Origin: Umbilicaria muhlenbergii
Taxonomy: Eukaryota > Ascomycota > Lecanoromycetes > Umbilicariales > Umbilicariaceae
Assembly: GCA_000611775.1 (NCBI GenBank)
Contig: KK106983.1
Span: 2,662,808 to 2,726,807, forward strand
DNA: 64,000 bases
Direction: 5' to 3'
Both the position numbers and the translations under genes were made by a program. Below, one piece after another: positions 47,516 to 59,400 of the stretch. The notes beneath the pieces were generated by a model, which did no database searches, was not told the origin of the DNA, and worked only from the letters and a program-made list of their open reading frames with translations. The first letter of the stretch is position 1. Each line of letters starts with the position of its first letter.

Positions 47516-49200
47516 TCGTTGCTGATACGACTCCCAATTACCGGACTCCCGGAATCAGAACAGCCGTGGGTAACGAGACTGCTCATGGGCCACTATCAGA
47601 CGAAGGTGACGACACTATCAGACGAAGGTGACGAAGCAGAATGCGGGATCTGCTTCTCTACCTGAACAGTGGGCTGGAAAATTCGGTTCCCAAGCATAAT
47701 GTACATACGCATCTGAATATGCATAGGAAAAGAAAAATCAGCAAACAGGAAAACAATGCCCAGTCAAATAGCATCGACAAAGTACCGACCACGTGCGTCC
47801 TTAAAGAAGCGTGGCTGGAGGATTTGCACTGCGTCTCTCCCTTCTCGATTACTGGCCTGGACACGGCGGCAAATGTTCTATGCCGGTGGTGTTGTCAGAT
47901 ACGGCCCAGAGCGTTGCCTTAAGTTCGTGCCTAATGCCTAACCATCCTCCATCTTTGAACAGAGTCCCCTTTACATGCGCCTTCCTCCACACCTGGCCCA
48001 CGCCACGATCCCCTCATTTCTCCATTCGCATCGAATACCTCTAACGTCCACGACTTCCCGTCCCCGTCCTCGACTAGCCGCATCCTGCGGCAATCCCAGT
48101 CATTGAAAGGGATTCATCTCCTCTCCTCCCTCGCCCTCTCCATCATCTTCGTCGACATACCCCCTTCCTCCCCATAGCTAACGCCATCCATCCTAACATT
48201 CCCACCTCTCTTGACCCATCCGCCATCCTTCTCTTACCGAATCTCCACTTTCCCCTAACCCCATATACACGTACCTCCTGCACTCCGCCAACCCCATTTA
48301 GCATTCCCCTCACCAGATCCCTACCCATTCTCCCATCTTTAACACCAGTTATATGTCCGCGAAGTCCTCCTCGGAATACGGAAGTACTTCAGTCTCATCA
48401 TACTTTGGGGGAGGGGCTATCTTTTGGGGTTAGACGGCGGGGGCGGCGGGGGAGGAGAGCGGATGGGTGGGAAAGAGTGCGGAAGAGTCGGAGTGTAGGG
48501 CGCGATCGGCGCTGGGTGGTAGAGTAGGAGGCGCCGCCCGCTTTGGGAGGCGGAGCGGCGCCGGAGTTGGGGATCGGGTTGTCAGGATAGTGAGGGAGTG
48601 GTGGGGCCAAAGGTTCGTGGGAAGGATTGTTTAGTCAGACGGGAGAAGAGTCTCGGGGGTAAGAGTGGTCTGGAGACGGCTCTCTTGCGTTAGTAGATAT
48701 TTGACAATTGAACTTGGGAGAGGTTTGAAGCGCAGTCATGGTGTTTGGATAAGAAACCTAGTGGTAGTTGATAATACACATCTGTACGTGGGAAAGGTTT
48801 GAAGTGCTTTCATTGTGCTTGGACTGGACTTTTAGCGGTAATTGCTTGTGCTTGAATCAGACTTCTAGTGGTAGTTGACGACCCCTGATCCGTAGTGGTC
48901 TTGACAGCAAAAGAACTTCCGTAGCCGTGTTTACCTGGGTCCCCGTGTTCCTCGACGTGTACCTTCTACCGCCCAAAGTGGTAGTCGGGCAGCATGCGGG
49001 TATTTTCTGTGGTCTCACAGAACGTACGAACAACTGCACGGCGAAAATTCCAGAGGTCTCCACTTGATCCGCCTTGTATCGTCCCCGCGCAGACTGAACA
49101 TGTCCAGGCATGTTGGTCTTCATCCATGTCCCAGGCGCTTCCCGTATGTTCTACGTCCCCAAGATCAGTGCATTCCGTTTCATGCTCGCTTCCACCTGCT
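47516..49200. other. Intergenic region
   Basis: The plus strand is C/T-rich from about 47940 to 48330, and G-rich near 48420-48560. Short repeated phrases such as GAAAGGTTTGAAG and TAGTGGTAGTTGA occur at 48715-48880. The 3' end of the leftward gene at 49201 lies at the right edge. No gene was seen. Confidence 0.45.
47591..47634. repeat. 22-bp perfect tandem duplication
   Basis: CACTATCAGACGAAGGTGAC plus GA is repeated exactly at 47591-47612 and 47613-47634, about 75 bp after the stop codon of family copy 5. Confidence 0.92.
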
Positions 49201-50149
49201 CTATCGCTGCGTTGTGGCGTTAGTCTGGTGTTGATCCATGGCTTTCGCCGCTCCGCAATCGCCTTCGCCAAAGGTGGTGAGAGCGTATCTCTGTGTGCTC
49301 TGAGAAAAGCCTATCATAAAGCTTCAGCTATGGGGCGTATCGAACATAGAAGGTGACTCAACTTACTCCTCGATGTTCAACACATTGAGGGAATTGAAAA
49401 TAGGGGTCAAGCTGCAATTCTAGAGCGGCCACAGCGGCTTCCATCTCGTGGCGCAATCTCTGAACGTCTTCGAAAGTCAGAGCTTGCCCGGTGAACCTGT
49501 AAATTACTTGTGTGCCTGGTATCCAATTGATCTTCGCCCCCCGCCTATAAAGGCCCTCAAAAAAGTGCCCTAAGATCTCTGGACCGAGGAAGTAGGCGAC
49601 TATGGGATCGTCATAGTCATGGGAGAGTGTTTTTGCTGAGGGAAAAAGCCGACTCGATGTATACATCGTGATTTCTCTCGCCTCTTTCGGAAGTTTCGGT
49701 AGAGCAAAAGTCCAGTGGTACATACGAAGAATGAGAAGTTGGATTTCTCCGCTTATGCCCCTTACATCTCCTGGATTAACATCGTCCCATTCTTCTTCTT
49801 GGTGGACATCGTTTTTGGCGAGCGCCGTCCGTTGATGATGTAAATTCGTATGATCCCCATAGAGGACAATCCTAAGATCTCTGACTGTGGCTAGATTAGC
49901 CGCGCCTATTTGAGTACAGAAGTCTTCCAGACGCGATGGCAAGCGGAAAACGAAGGTATTCTTATGATAAAGGAGGTAGACGGCTTCGGTGTAGATCCTT
50001 TTGCACGTAAGAAGGACTTTAGTAGATAAGCTCTTCATTGACCTTGACGAATCGGCCATATACGGTTCGACCACATGCTCGGTGACCACTAGGTGACCCA
50101 GAATTTCCGCGCGAATTTCTAATGGGAGGTTTAGTAGATGTCGCCCCAT
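49201..50149 (-). CDS. F-box-like fungal protein (short Leu-Pro-x-Glu-Ile-Arg domain)
   Basis: Two exons (50149-49367 and 49299-49201) encode about 293 residues. The N-terminal MGRHLLNLPLEIRAEILGHL matches the degenerate F-box-like start seen in large families of fungal proteins. It is followed by LLTCKRIYTEAVYLLYHKNTF, the usual Cys-Lys/Arg-x-Ile/Leu-x-x-Glu-Ala block. The remaining 200 residues include helical and strand segments but no domain I can name. If exon 1 is not spliced, the frame stops two codons after the donor GTAAGT; the intron (TAGCTGAAG branch, TTTTCTCAG acceptor) adds 32 residues in phase 0. Such proteins may be substrate receptors of SCF ligases, but many lack experimental support. 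Confidence 0.82.
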
Positions 50150-50564
50150 CTTCGACGTGGATCAATGTGACTGAACAAGTTCTATGCCGAGTTGAGGTGG
50201 GCGAGGGTCAGTGAGGTTGCAGTAAGTGAAGTCGGTCGCTCAGAGGTTCAAGCTTGGTCGATATACGACAAGAGAAGAGAGGATTAGGGAGGCTGAATCT
50301 TTCATCGAGGCAATGAGCAAGTAGCACGGTGACTTCAGGTGGTTGTCGGTGTTGATAGAATAACCACCCTTGAGATGAGGATACTGAGAATCTGGAATGA
50401 CCGAGTGAATGACGAGTGAATGTTTGCCCAAGACTTTCATTAAGCGAAACGTGAATGCCCAACGGTCTTGCTTATTGGTTACTGGAGTCTCATGTGGACA
50501 TGGAAAGTAGAAGTCCCAGCTTCTTTCCGCATTCTGGCTTCGATATGACTTGCGCAGTGGTGTC
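50150..50564. other. Short intergenic stretch between two leftward genes
   Basis: It should contain the promoter of the F-box-like gene and the 3' untranslated region of the Nudix gene. Nothing else was recognised. Confidence 0.5.
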
Positions 50565-51565
50565 CTAGATCTTTCCCTCCTTTCTCAATCCCTCGTACAG
50601 TGCCCATCCTGCCAACACCTTGCCATCTCTGCCTCCAACCTTCCAGACATCTTCCAACGGACAAAGCATTAGGGTGATCTTTTCCCCGTGATCCCTCAAT
50701 CCTGTCAATTTCCCCTGCCACTCCTTCAAGGTATCCCTCGGCACCCTCTTCTGCCACAAGAAAATCGGAACAAACTCATCACAACCGCCTGGAGATGGAT
50801 ACACTCCCTGTTGTAGCTGCTCATCTTCGTCCGAAGAAGATGCAGGGAGAGCAAGTTTCGTCATGTCAATGAGCTCTTTCTCGGGTATTTCGAGACTTGT
50901 CTCCTCCGAGATTTCTTTCGCGGCACCACCAGAAAAGGTCCCGCTATCATCGAGCATGCCGGCTGGGAGCTCAGGAAGCGAGAGAGAACCGGCGGGTATG
51001 CGCGGCTGGAGCGTGAGTATGACTTGTTTCTCGGTCTCCGTATTCGCTTCGACGTCGTCTGGTTGGAGAACGAGCTGCGTGAAAAAGCGGATGTCAGCAG
51101 TTGCGTCTGAAAGATCATGATAGGACTGGGTTATAGGGACGGGACTGGGCCCGAGCATACCATCATACCAACGCTACCTCCGCGCAGAAAGACGGAGCCA
51201 GGCAAACTCTCCCCATTATCATTTGAGATTTCTGCCTTTAGCTTCACGAACCCCAGGCGCCCTCCGCCAAAGAAGTCGACGGATTGGACATCAATCTTGC
51301 GAAGTTGGTACGGTGATGAATGGAAGGTATGGGATTCATTCTTCTGTAGGGCAAGAGAGTGCTGTAAGGTGGAGATCCAGGTTTTGAAGGCGGGGAAGGA
51401 AAGTAACTGGTCTTTCTTAAGGTCGGATGTGAGATGGACTGACACCTCCGGATGGCTGTCGGGAAGGGTGAAGGTCGACATGGCTGCTGCTGTTGTTGCT
51501 CTCAGAGGAGTCGCGATAGAGCTTATATGGAAGTGCTGAGCTATCAGCCGTAGTCGAGGGAGCAT
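50565..51565 (-). CDS. Nudix hydrolase of the ADP-sugar diphosphatase (NUDT14/AtNUDX14-like) type
   Basis: Two exons (51565-51161 and 51074-50565) give 304 residues. The hallmark LPELPAGMLDD, with the following G-x5-E-like Nudix helix (GGAAKEISEETSLEI), matches plant and fungal ADP-sugar pyrophosphatases. The box is imperfect, since Lys replaces the Arg before Glu and Ser takes the usual Gly position after EET. Upstream residues FFGGGRLGFVKLKAEI and PGSVFLRGG form the N-terminal beta region of the family. These enzymes hydrolyse ADP-glucose, ADP-ribose or related sugars. The first ATG (51565) starts with a basic, Ser-rich presequence, MLPRLRLIAQHFH, that could target mitochondria. A second ATG at 51481 would give a cytosolic form of 276 residues. 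The intron has GTATGC and CACGCAG ends and joins in phase 0. Confidence 0.88.
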
Positions 51566-51842
51566 GTATGGAGAGGTTGGAAGGGTAAATGGAGAATCAA
51601 GCTGTGGGGGTTGATCATGGCTAATTAGGCACTGAAGAGGTCGACTGTCGATGCGGTTGGTTGGCGGGATGACGTTTTCGTAGCTTCTCTTGCCAAGCAA
51701 CAGCCCACGCTCGAGGGGAACGGTACTTTGTAGTAGTGTCTGTGCAGGTGAATTGGCCACATGGAAATGCAGCAAAATGTATGGTTATCTTCATTGTAAG
51801 AGAACTGTTTCAAAAATCAAAGCGGGCGAAAAGCAAAAGATA

Positions 51843-51931
51843 TGACCAAGTTGAGGATCGAACTCAAGACCTTATCCGTGGCAATTGAAATGTTGTTAAG
51901 GATACGTGATAACCACTGATAGTCGATTTAG
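51843..51931 (-). pseudogene. Decayed tRNA-Val (AAC) with intron
   Basis: Read leftward, the sequence has a perfect T-arm (TTGAG TTCGATC CTCAA) and a perfect five-pair anticodon stem (TATCC/GGATA). The loop starts TTAACA and carries an intron of about 14 bases. TGGTTATCAC matches the D-loop side of box A. The 3' acceptor strand CTTGGTC, plus discriminator A, would need GACCAAG at the 5' end, but ACTAAAT-like sequence is present, and the D-stem is also poor. The differences are mostly transitions, as expected for mutational decay. I call it a tRNA relic rather than an active gene. Confidence 0.6.
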
Positions 51932-54174
51932 TAATTGCAAGAAGTAATGTTGAGAGACAAGAGGAATCTTACACTACACCACTCGGCCCTTTCTTGTGCG
52001 AGGAGGCGAAAGTTGTAGGTAGATAGACTGCATAAATTTGCAGCTACTTTTATATCAATAGCAGACTTATCGGTGTGGAGTTTAGCTGCTCTGCAAATCT
52101 GAATCTCCGAATTTCGCAACAACCACTCAATAGAAGCACTAGCTATGATAACGCTCCTTCATTGCTGGCTTCATCTTGAGAGCACTTCATATGTCCTAAA
52201 CAGGCATGAATTTGAACATGTTTAACTTTTCAAAGTTTTTTACTTCTGAAAAATCGCAACAACGTGATTCTCATATTTGAGAATGCTCACCTTCATCATT
52301 CTCAACCTTCAATTTTGATTTCTAGCCGTACAACTTGGTCCTCTGAGAGAATTTGTCGCGCATAGCAGTGCAGATATGGTTCGTGTGAAGGTCAAATTGA
52401 ACAAGAACTGAAGAAAGATTGAGAAGCTTTACAGTATTTCTTGGTATGAAGAATGAATAACTTCCAACCTCAAATCTTTGACGTGAAGTATGCCTGTGAT
52501 GACATCGAACCTTACGAATAACTCCCTTAAGCGTTTCAGATAAAGTCTTCCGTCGTGCACTCCTTGCCGCAGCTTTCTGGGATTTTCGGTGACGAGCCAT
52601 ATTTTGTTCACCCAAACGATGGTCTTCCGAGTCTCAAAGGCCAAAAAATTCGGACAGCTTTGGTACACTCTCGGATCAAAGAGTCATCACACTTGAGAAG
52701 ATCTGAGAATTAAGTCTTTGCCGGTTGCTCAAGTGTGCCAGATTCTTTGGTGGTCAATGTCTACCACAATGGCACTGCAACATTCAAATGGCATCCCGCT
52801 CTTTTCACAAGAGCTCTCTCAGGCAGGTAAGTTTGAAGGTCCCCAGTTGCCAGGGTCTGAAAGATACAGGCACACCACATTTCCAGTAGGTTGAGCACAT
52901 ACAGCCGTATTCCCAGCTCAACAGTTGTCAAATCTGCCAAAATAACCCAGGCACCAGTCAAATCGCCTGATTTGAGAATAAAACAATAAAGGCTAGGACT
53001 CCTTAACTGGTGTAATAGATCTTCATATTGCCTTAATCTTTTAAAGAAACTGATTGTTTGTCCAACATAGAGACAATAAAGCTGAGGATTGGTGTTGTCT
53101 CATATATACACTACAGGGTGTTGTAAATATCGATAAGGACTGACTAACTAGCTAAGAACAATGTGGGAACCAGCTAACTATAAGGCCCCGCCGTGACTGC
53201 CTGGACCCTGAAAACCCTAAACCCTGCCTGTCATCCAACACCGATATTAACCCTGATAAGCGACTGCTGTAAGCCGACAGCGCCTAAATTCAACACAGGG
53301 CTGGTGGATTCAGTGTTTCCTCTATTCTTAGGTAGCCTGTGGAGAAAGAATTAAGGGCTGTAGAGGGCACTGACGACTAACTCCTCAACTTACGCGTTTA
53401 GCATCCAGTCACCATTCTCACAAAAGCTCCGTCCTTCAGGTCTGAGATAGAGAGGAAGTAAGAATCTTTGATCATACTCTTCCAAAAAATTTCCGTACCT
53501 CGGATAATGGAGCTATTTTGTTCGTCTTATAAGATGGTCGAGTAGTATGAACGGTACTACAATTCTAGTAGAGTTCGGGCCGTCACGTTGTTGATGCGCA
53601 TTTCTGATATGATGTTTTCATTCAAGAATGTCCTGTGTCCTTCCTTGCCCAAGCCTGTCGAGTGGCTTTTTCCTTCCACGTTGTAAGGCTCGGTATTTGT
53701 TCCTCGAAATTGCATCAAAGAGGTCGGTGATCAACTGAAACAGCATGTTGTGTCTGAGCCCCTATATCGTATGATTAGCTAAAATACCTCGTAAAATGAA
53801 ATCAGATGTATTCTCACCTGCACAGAAAATAGCCGTGGGAGTAACTGCAGAAACCAACTCTCTTCTATTTGGGCCTATTCCGTAGGATGCTTTTATTTGT
53901 TTTCAGGGCGGCAACGATCGCAGATCCCGCATGAGAAGAGGCGGTTAAACCAGCGTTGCTGGCGTAGTCCGGCCCCACGAAGCTCGCCGCTCTAACGGTG
54001 GTTTCCGCATCACTCGCCACAACCAATCACCTAAATACCTATGATACCTAAAGCCTTACAATACATGTTGTTGGCCTCAGGCTCCTATCACCTACCTTAG
54101 CTTCCTGGTTTCGACGTTCCACCCCGCCCGTCTACGTTTCATCATCTTCTTAACTCCTTAGGTATCGAAAGGCT
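51932..54174. other. AT-rich relic tract
   Basis: Bases 51930-53880 are markedly more AT-rich than the flanks, and all frames are broken into short open pieces (for example 52322-52961 on the minus strand). The sequence near 53108-53165 begins TGTTGTAAATATCGATAAGG and could be an LTR-like end, and 53190-53345 is a moderately GC-rich block. This would fit an old, heavily mutated retroelement, but I cannot name the family or its borders. Bases 53900-54174 are GC-richer and should be the promoter of the RING gene. No host gene was seen. Confidence 0.4.
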
Positions 54175-56427
54175 ATGACCACTCTCACAGCCAACACACC
54201 TTTACTTCCAGAACATTGTTCCCACAAACTGCCAACCTCGTGCCGTCTGACCGCCTTACCAATATGTTGTGCTTGTCAGGATAGAAGGCCACACTCCTCG
54301 TCGTATTCGAAATACGTCGACGGCGTTGGGTTCGTGTTGTGGGGGACGAGGCAGGAACGCTACTGCTGGATGTGTAAAGGTACAACGTCACAGCCTGATC
54401 AGCCATTCACGATGGCGAGGAGCTGCGTCCGCTAATGTCGTGGATAGAGTTCTGGAACGCTCGGATCGCAGCAGCAAATCCTCCAATACGCCAAAGTGAG
54501 ACTCGAATCCCGGAAAGACCAGATCAAACGGACTTCTTACAGAAATGGTATGACTGGCATCGAGGCTACAGAATCATAAAACACGACGATGGCAGGGAGG
54601 AGCGCCAATCTATGATAGGCGAACGCTTAGAAGACGTCGCACCTGGCCATCTACCGCGGACTTTGGATGAGTTAAGAGCCACGAACTATAGCTCGGCGTC
54701 TGTGTCAAATCAGAGAAGCACAGAATCGCCGCAAGTTGGGGATCAGAGTTCGGCTGGGGCTCTGAATGTCAATAGCCATAGCCTCAGCGTCTCTCTTACA
54801 GTACACGAGGAGGATCCGATAGATCCAGAAGATAGGATATTCGATCCACCTGAGATCACCGCACCCACAACATCACCTCCTACCACATTGTTATCGACCA
54901 ATACACTTTCTACAACTTCGCTTCCTATAGCTTCCCCGCCTATACCGTCACCTCCTGCACCGTTACAGACAAACACATCATCCACCACAACCTCTCACGC
55001 CGATAGAGCAAGGCAAGCCGAATACCAAGCACGTCGTGTTGCTGCGTTACGAAGAGAACTCTCGCGCATGAGAAGCGGCATAGAAAGAGTCATGTCAGGT
55101 CTGCAAGAGCTTGGAGAGAACATTCCAGATTCGCAAGACGCTGTCCGGAGATCCGCAAATCTCGATACTCGTCTGCAAGTCCTACAAGAACGACCTACAA
55201 GTACACACGGTCTTGCTAATATCGGTGCTCTTTCGAACCGAACGCCAAACCCGGACACTCGAACTAGTATGGACCTCACGCCTGAACCGTTGCCGCACCT
55301 TCCAGGCATTCTCGATCTCGTTCGAAACGACCCCCATATGAGCATACAACAGCGTTTAGAAGCTGCTCGAGACGCCGAAGGGTGGACTCGCCGGCAACGC
55401 GAATTTGTAGCTACCCGCCTAGAGGAACTTGAAAGCGAAGCTCAAGCCGCAACGGAAAGACGTCGAACACTCGAACTCGAAATTCGTATGCAAGAACAGA
55501 ATGCTCGTATCTTCGGTACACGTGAGGAAGTGGAAAGGCAAGGCGTCGAGTACGAAAGCCCCATCGGAGGTATGTTCAGGAGGGCCAATGCTCGCTATGG
55601 TGAAAGGGAAGAAGAACGGAGGCAGGAACAGCTGTTGCAACAGATCCTCGAGGCTGAGGAGCGAATAATGGCGGATGATGAAGGAGGGGAGACAAGTCAA
55701 CCTGATACACGACGCAATGACGGCCCTACGTCTCCAACCGCTGCCGCTATGGAGCGTACTGTCAGGAACGCAGAGGCTTTCTTTTCAGACGAGATAGAGA
55801 CGCCCGAGGATCGTCGTGAGCGATTCCGAACGCTGGGCTGGACGACGTTGGAACAGTTGCGGCAGCAGCATTTTGTACGGATCGGGGACGATGCAAGCAG
55901 TTCTCACTTGCCGGAACCAGGGAGGGGGCTTGCTGTCAGAAGAAATGGCCATTTCGCAAGTATGAGACGCCGGGCCGCTGCTCCCTTCGATCATCAAGAT
56001 CCGGAGCTCGACATGGATGGCATGGACGAGGACGATAGCTCCGAGAATGTTGAAGAAGAACGCGCGGGGTTGGATAGGAATGATGGCCGGCCTGCTCCTA
56101 AGTCCGACGAGGAGATGATGGTAAAGTCGGAGTGCAAGATCTGCTACGGTCAGCTGGCTACCGTTGCGGTTTTGCCCTGTGGTAGGTTACGCCCTTTTGA
56201 TTAATGGCTAAAGGGGCTACTAATAGGAGAACCTTCAGGTCATTGCGTCATGTGCGAATGGTGTGCGGCGCAGAGCATACCCAGCCACAAGGCCGATAAA
56301 ACTCGTCCTGCAAAACCGAGCAATTGCCCGCTTTGTAGGAAAAGGGTTAAACAGAAGGTGCGTGTTGCTTCACGCTGATAGTCCTATATGCTGACGAACT
56401 CTGTAGGTTACCATCTACCGCGGATGA
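54175..56427 (+). CDS. RING-finger protein with C-terminal C3HC4 domain and N-terminal CxxC pair
   Basis: Four exons (54175-54379, 54448-56181, 56239-56357, 56407-56427) encode 692 residues. The C-terminus is a RING: CKICYGQLATVAVLPCGH, then CVMCEWC, and after a loop NCPLCRKRVKQK, giving the C-x2-C...C-x-H-x2-C...C-x2-C zinc ligands of ubiquitin E3 ligases. The N-terminus has CCAC (31-34) and CWMC (64-67) around YSKYVDGVGFVLWGTR, which may form a second small zinc site and is shared by fungal relatives I recall. The centre is Ser/Thr/Pro-rich, then a long charged helical region (about residues 180-420) likely to be coiled coil. The last exon codes only six residues (VTIYRG) and a stop. The intron in the RING splits Cys-Gly from His. 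It is predicted to act as a cytosolic or nuclear ubiquitin ligase; the target is unknown. Confidence 0.9.
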
Positions 56428-59400
56428 AGGTGCACGAGAACCATAGCTGGATTATACTATCGTCATCCCCTGCACTGGATGGGTTGCCCCTCTGGCGAAT
56501 GTGGCGCAAACATCTAGCAGTCACGCTGGGACAATCTCAGAACCACCCCGTTTTGCATCATAAGACCACGAAGATTGCAGATGCATACAGCTTATTCGAT
56601 TGTACACACGCTTGCAAAGCTAGAAGCACAGCGCCCATTGGCCCCCAAGTCGTCTGGGAACCAAGCGTACACTTGTGCGTTAATGAGCATGTCTCCATCG
56701 TTATCGTTGGGCTTGGGCCAGTTGTAATACTATCCTTTGATCAAATCGCCATCGCCGTTAATTCCAATAACACTGAGCACCCCCTAATACGCGTTCTGGA
56801 TTTGCTGGTCACTGTTTCCCTCGGCTGCGATCGGCGTCGACGTGGAAGTGACGTAGAGTAAGAGTTACGTTTGGCTGCTGGGGGCACACCACGTTATGAG
56901 AGTGGAGACACTGCAGGTTTGAGCTTTGGGGGACTATAGAGAAGCTGGCGTTTTGCTCGGGAGGATTGCCAGCAGGTTTATGTCATATGATCGGAACAAT
57001 GGCAGGATAGGGAGTTCGTGAACCTCCTCGAAGCCTAGATACTGGCTTCATTGGCGCATGTGTGGCTTCGGCAAGAGAGTGGAGTTTGACAGCTAGTATT
57101 ACCAAACTGAGAGCAGCGGACTCGACCAACACCAGGACAACAGAGATGGTAAACGGTTGCATTGATACTCTGGATATTTTCGCGCTTTGGGCGTTTGAAA
57201 TACCCTAGGCTTCTATAACTTGATTTGTCCAGATGGAAATCCTACGAAGACGAAGTGCATCAGTGTGCTGGTTTTGCTTACTGTATGATTCTTATCACTT
57301 CTGCCGAATTCGAATGTTCCGGTCCCATTTACTACCATTCCCCCACCGGCCCCCAAACTGATTACCTCCGCAGCTTCCTCCTCTTCCCATCATCGATCCT
57401 CCAACCTCACTCTTGCATCCCAACAGAATCACCAGTCGATCCCACATCAATCCACCTCGTCCACTCTCCCGCATCACATCATACCGGCTCGTCAGACCTA
57501 GCAGCCTACAGGACCGTTTTGACCTACAAGCGTGCCTTGCCGATTGAATCCATCTGTTCCGCCCCCAAAAATTCTGGAAGGCAACCAGTGGGTTTTATGG
57601 GTTTCATGCGAGCGTAGCCCGCTAAGGCGTTGTTGTGACTGCAGGACGTTTTCGGACGACCGCAGGAGAGCGGTGAGGTGAGTACGGGAGGATTGCGGGA
57701 GTGGGAGTGGGATTGCGACACGGTAGGTGGAACAGTTTGGGACCCCACGAAGGAATCGTGGGAGGATCGTGGGGGTTTGGACAGAGGGTGGTGAGGCCTG
57801 AATCTTGAAGGTAGATGCGCTGTTTCGGGTCGTCTTGGGAGGCTGAGTACATGTGGCGGGTGTTGGGTTGGGGCGCGTATAGGGATGCCTTGTTACTTCG
57901 CCACTTCCTGAAGGATGAGACGATGGGGGCGTGAGGCATCTGTAGTGTGAGGAATTGAAACGAGCAATTTTTTACACGCAGGCACGGTCAAGGCAGGGGT
58001 TGGAAGCGGTCTGGGGTCGAGCGGATAAGATGGATTGCCTGAAACTTCGAAGAGGAGTGCATTGTGTACAACGTCGCAAAGGCAACCTTTCGAAGGATAG
58101 ACGGAAACAGCGGCTGTCATGTTTAGGGAGCCACAGGAATCTGTAATCCCAATGCAGCATCAGAAGGATGAGTTGCGGATCCATTCATTTCCCCTGGGAC
58201 TGTATGTCCAATACCTCCAAAGTCTCGGTTTGTAGGTCGAACTGAGACGTTGTTATCAAAGAGCCCGTATCGTCAAAGCGGAGGACAAGAATTTCCATGA
58301 CTTGTCTTACAACTGATTGCCTGTATCGTCGCTGCCTCCACTGTGGGTACTTCATGGCGAACGTTAGATACTCTTCAGTCAGTATATCTAACTCCATACT
58401 CTGGAGGGTGACGGTACAGCTGTGGTCTCTCGTCCATTGCTGCGCTTTGTAGCTGCGTTAAAATACAAATGCTTGCAGCTTAATTGTGGTGGACGATTCG
58501 GCATAATGATCATTGAGATAGCAAGTCATCCGAGCCTCAACACCATGTCTTCGCTCGGCGTGTTTTGGTTACCTCCCCATTGCCAGCCACTCCCTTGCGG
58601 GCTTTACCGACTTCATTTGTTTGGCGTACGTGGCGAACTGGTAATCGGGGGCGTGTTTTGTAGCTTCATTGATGTTTGTCAGCTCGACTGTTATTGGTAT
58701 ATCTGTGGTAGATGGGTTGAGAGCAATCTCAACCCCGAGCATCAAGCTTTCATCCGCACTCTCGCCATCGCTAGCCTCGCATGATCTAGGAGACAATTCG
58801 TAGCAGAAGCTACAAGGAAGAATGACGGCCTGGCTACGCCAAAAATTGCAAAGATAGTGAGGCTCGAATGTGTTATAAGCGCGACACGTGGGAAAGTGCT
58901 ATTCCCAGCTGAAACTTGTCGGGTCATCGCGAAAGCAAGAAAGTTGCTGTTCGGAAAGGTAAACCTGCTATAGCTTCCAAGGCAATGCGGGCCCCTTGAA
59001 GCACTCCTATGCACTGACAGCACAACTACGGATGTAATGCAATGCAACACGCAAGGACATGGATAGGGCCATGCCATGTCCAGTAACAACGACAATTTCA
59101 CAGGTACAAAGACCGAGAGGTGAGGCGAAACGCATTCTAATTGGTAATCCATCAACCCAGAGCAGTCACACATGGCTTCAATAAGAGCCCCAAAACAAGC
59201 AGAACAAGCTCATTGAATAGCACTGGTTGGATAGGAAAGAAATTTCGATAACTGCCCGCATATCAGGAACTCCATACTTGATTTGGGAATGTAGAACAGT
59301 CGGATACACGTCAGATAGTGGTGCATCTACTGATGCAGAACATTGTAAATCAGTCAATTGGACAGCCTTGGGATGCACGTGTCCTAGGCAGCCTTGCAGG

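Noticed and set aside
47344-47586. Minus-strand frame with a long Leu run
   Set aside because: It is the opposite strand of the AGC triplet array coding the tail of family copy 5.
53108-53345. Possible LTR or MITE end
   Set aside because: Only one end-like sequence was found, with no matching partner or target duplication visible, so no mobile element is called.
56388-56861. 157-codon plus-strand frame, and a hydrophilic minus-strand frame over the same bases
   Set aside because: The plus frame starts inside the last intron of the RING gene; neither strand matches a family and the minus frame is interrupted.
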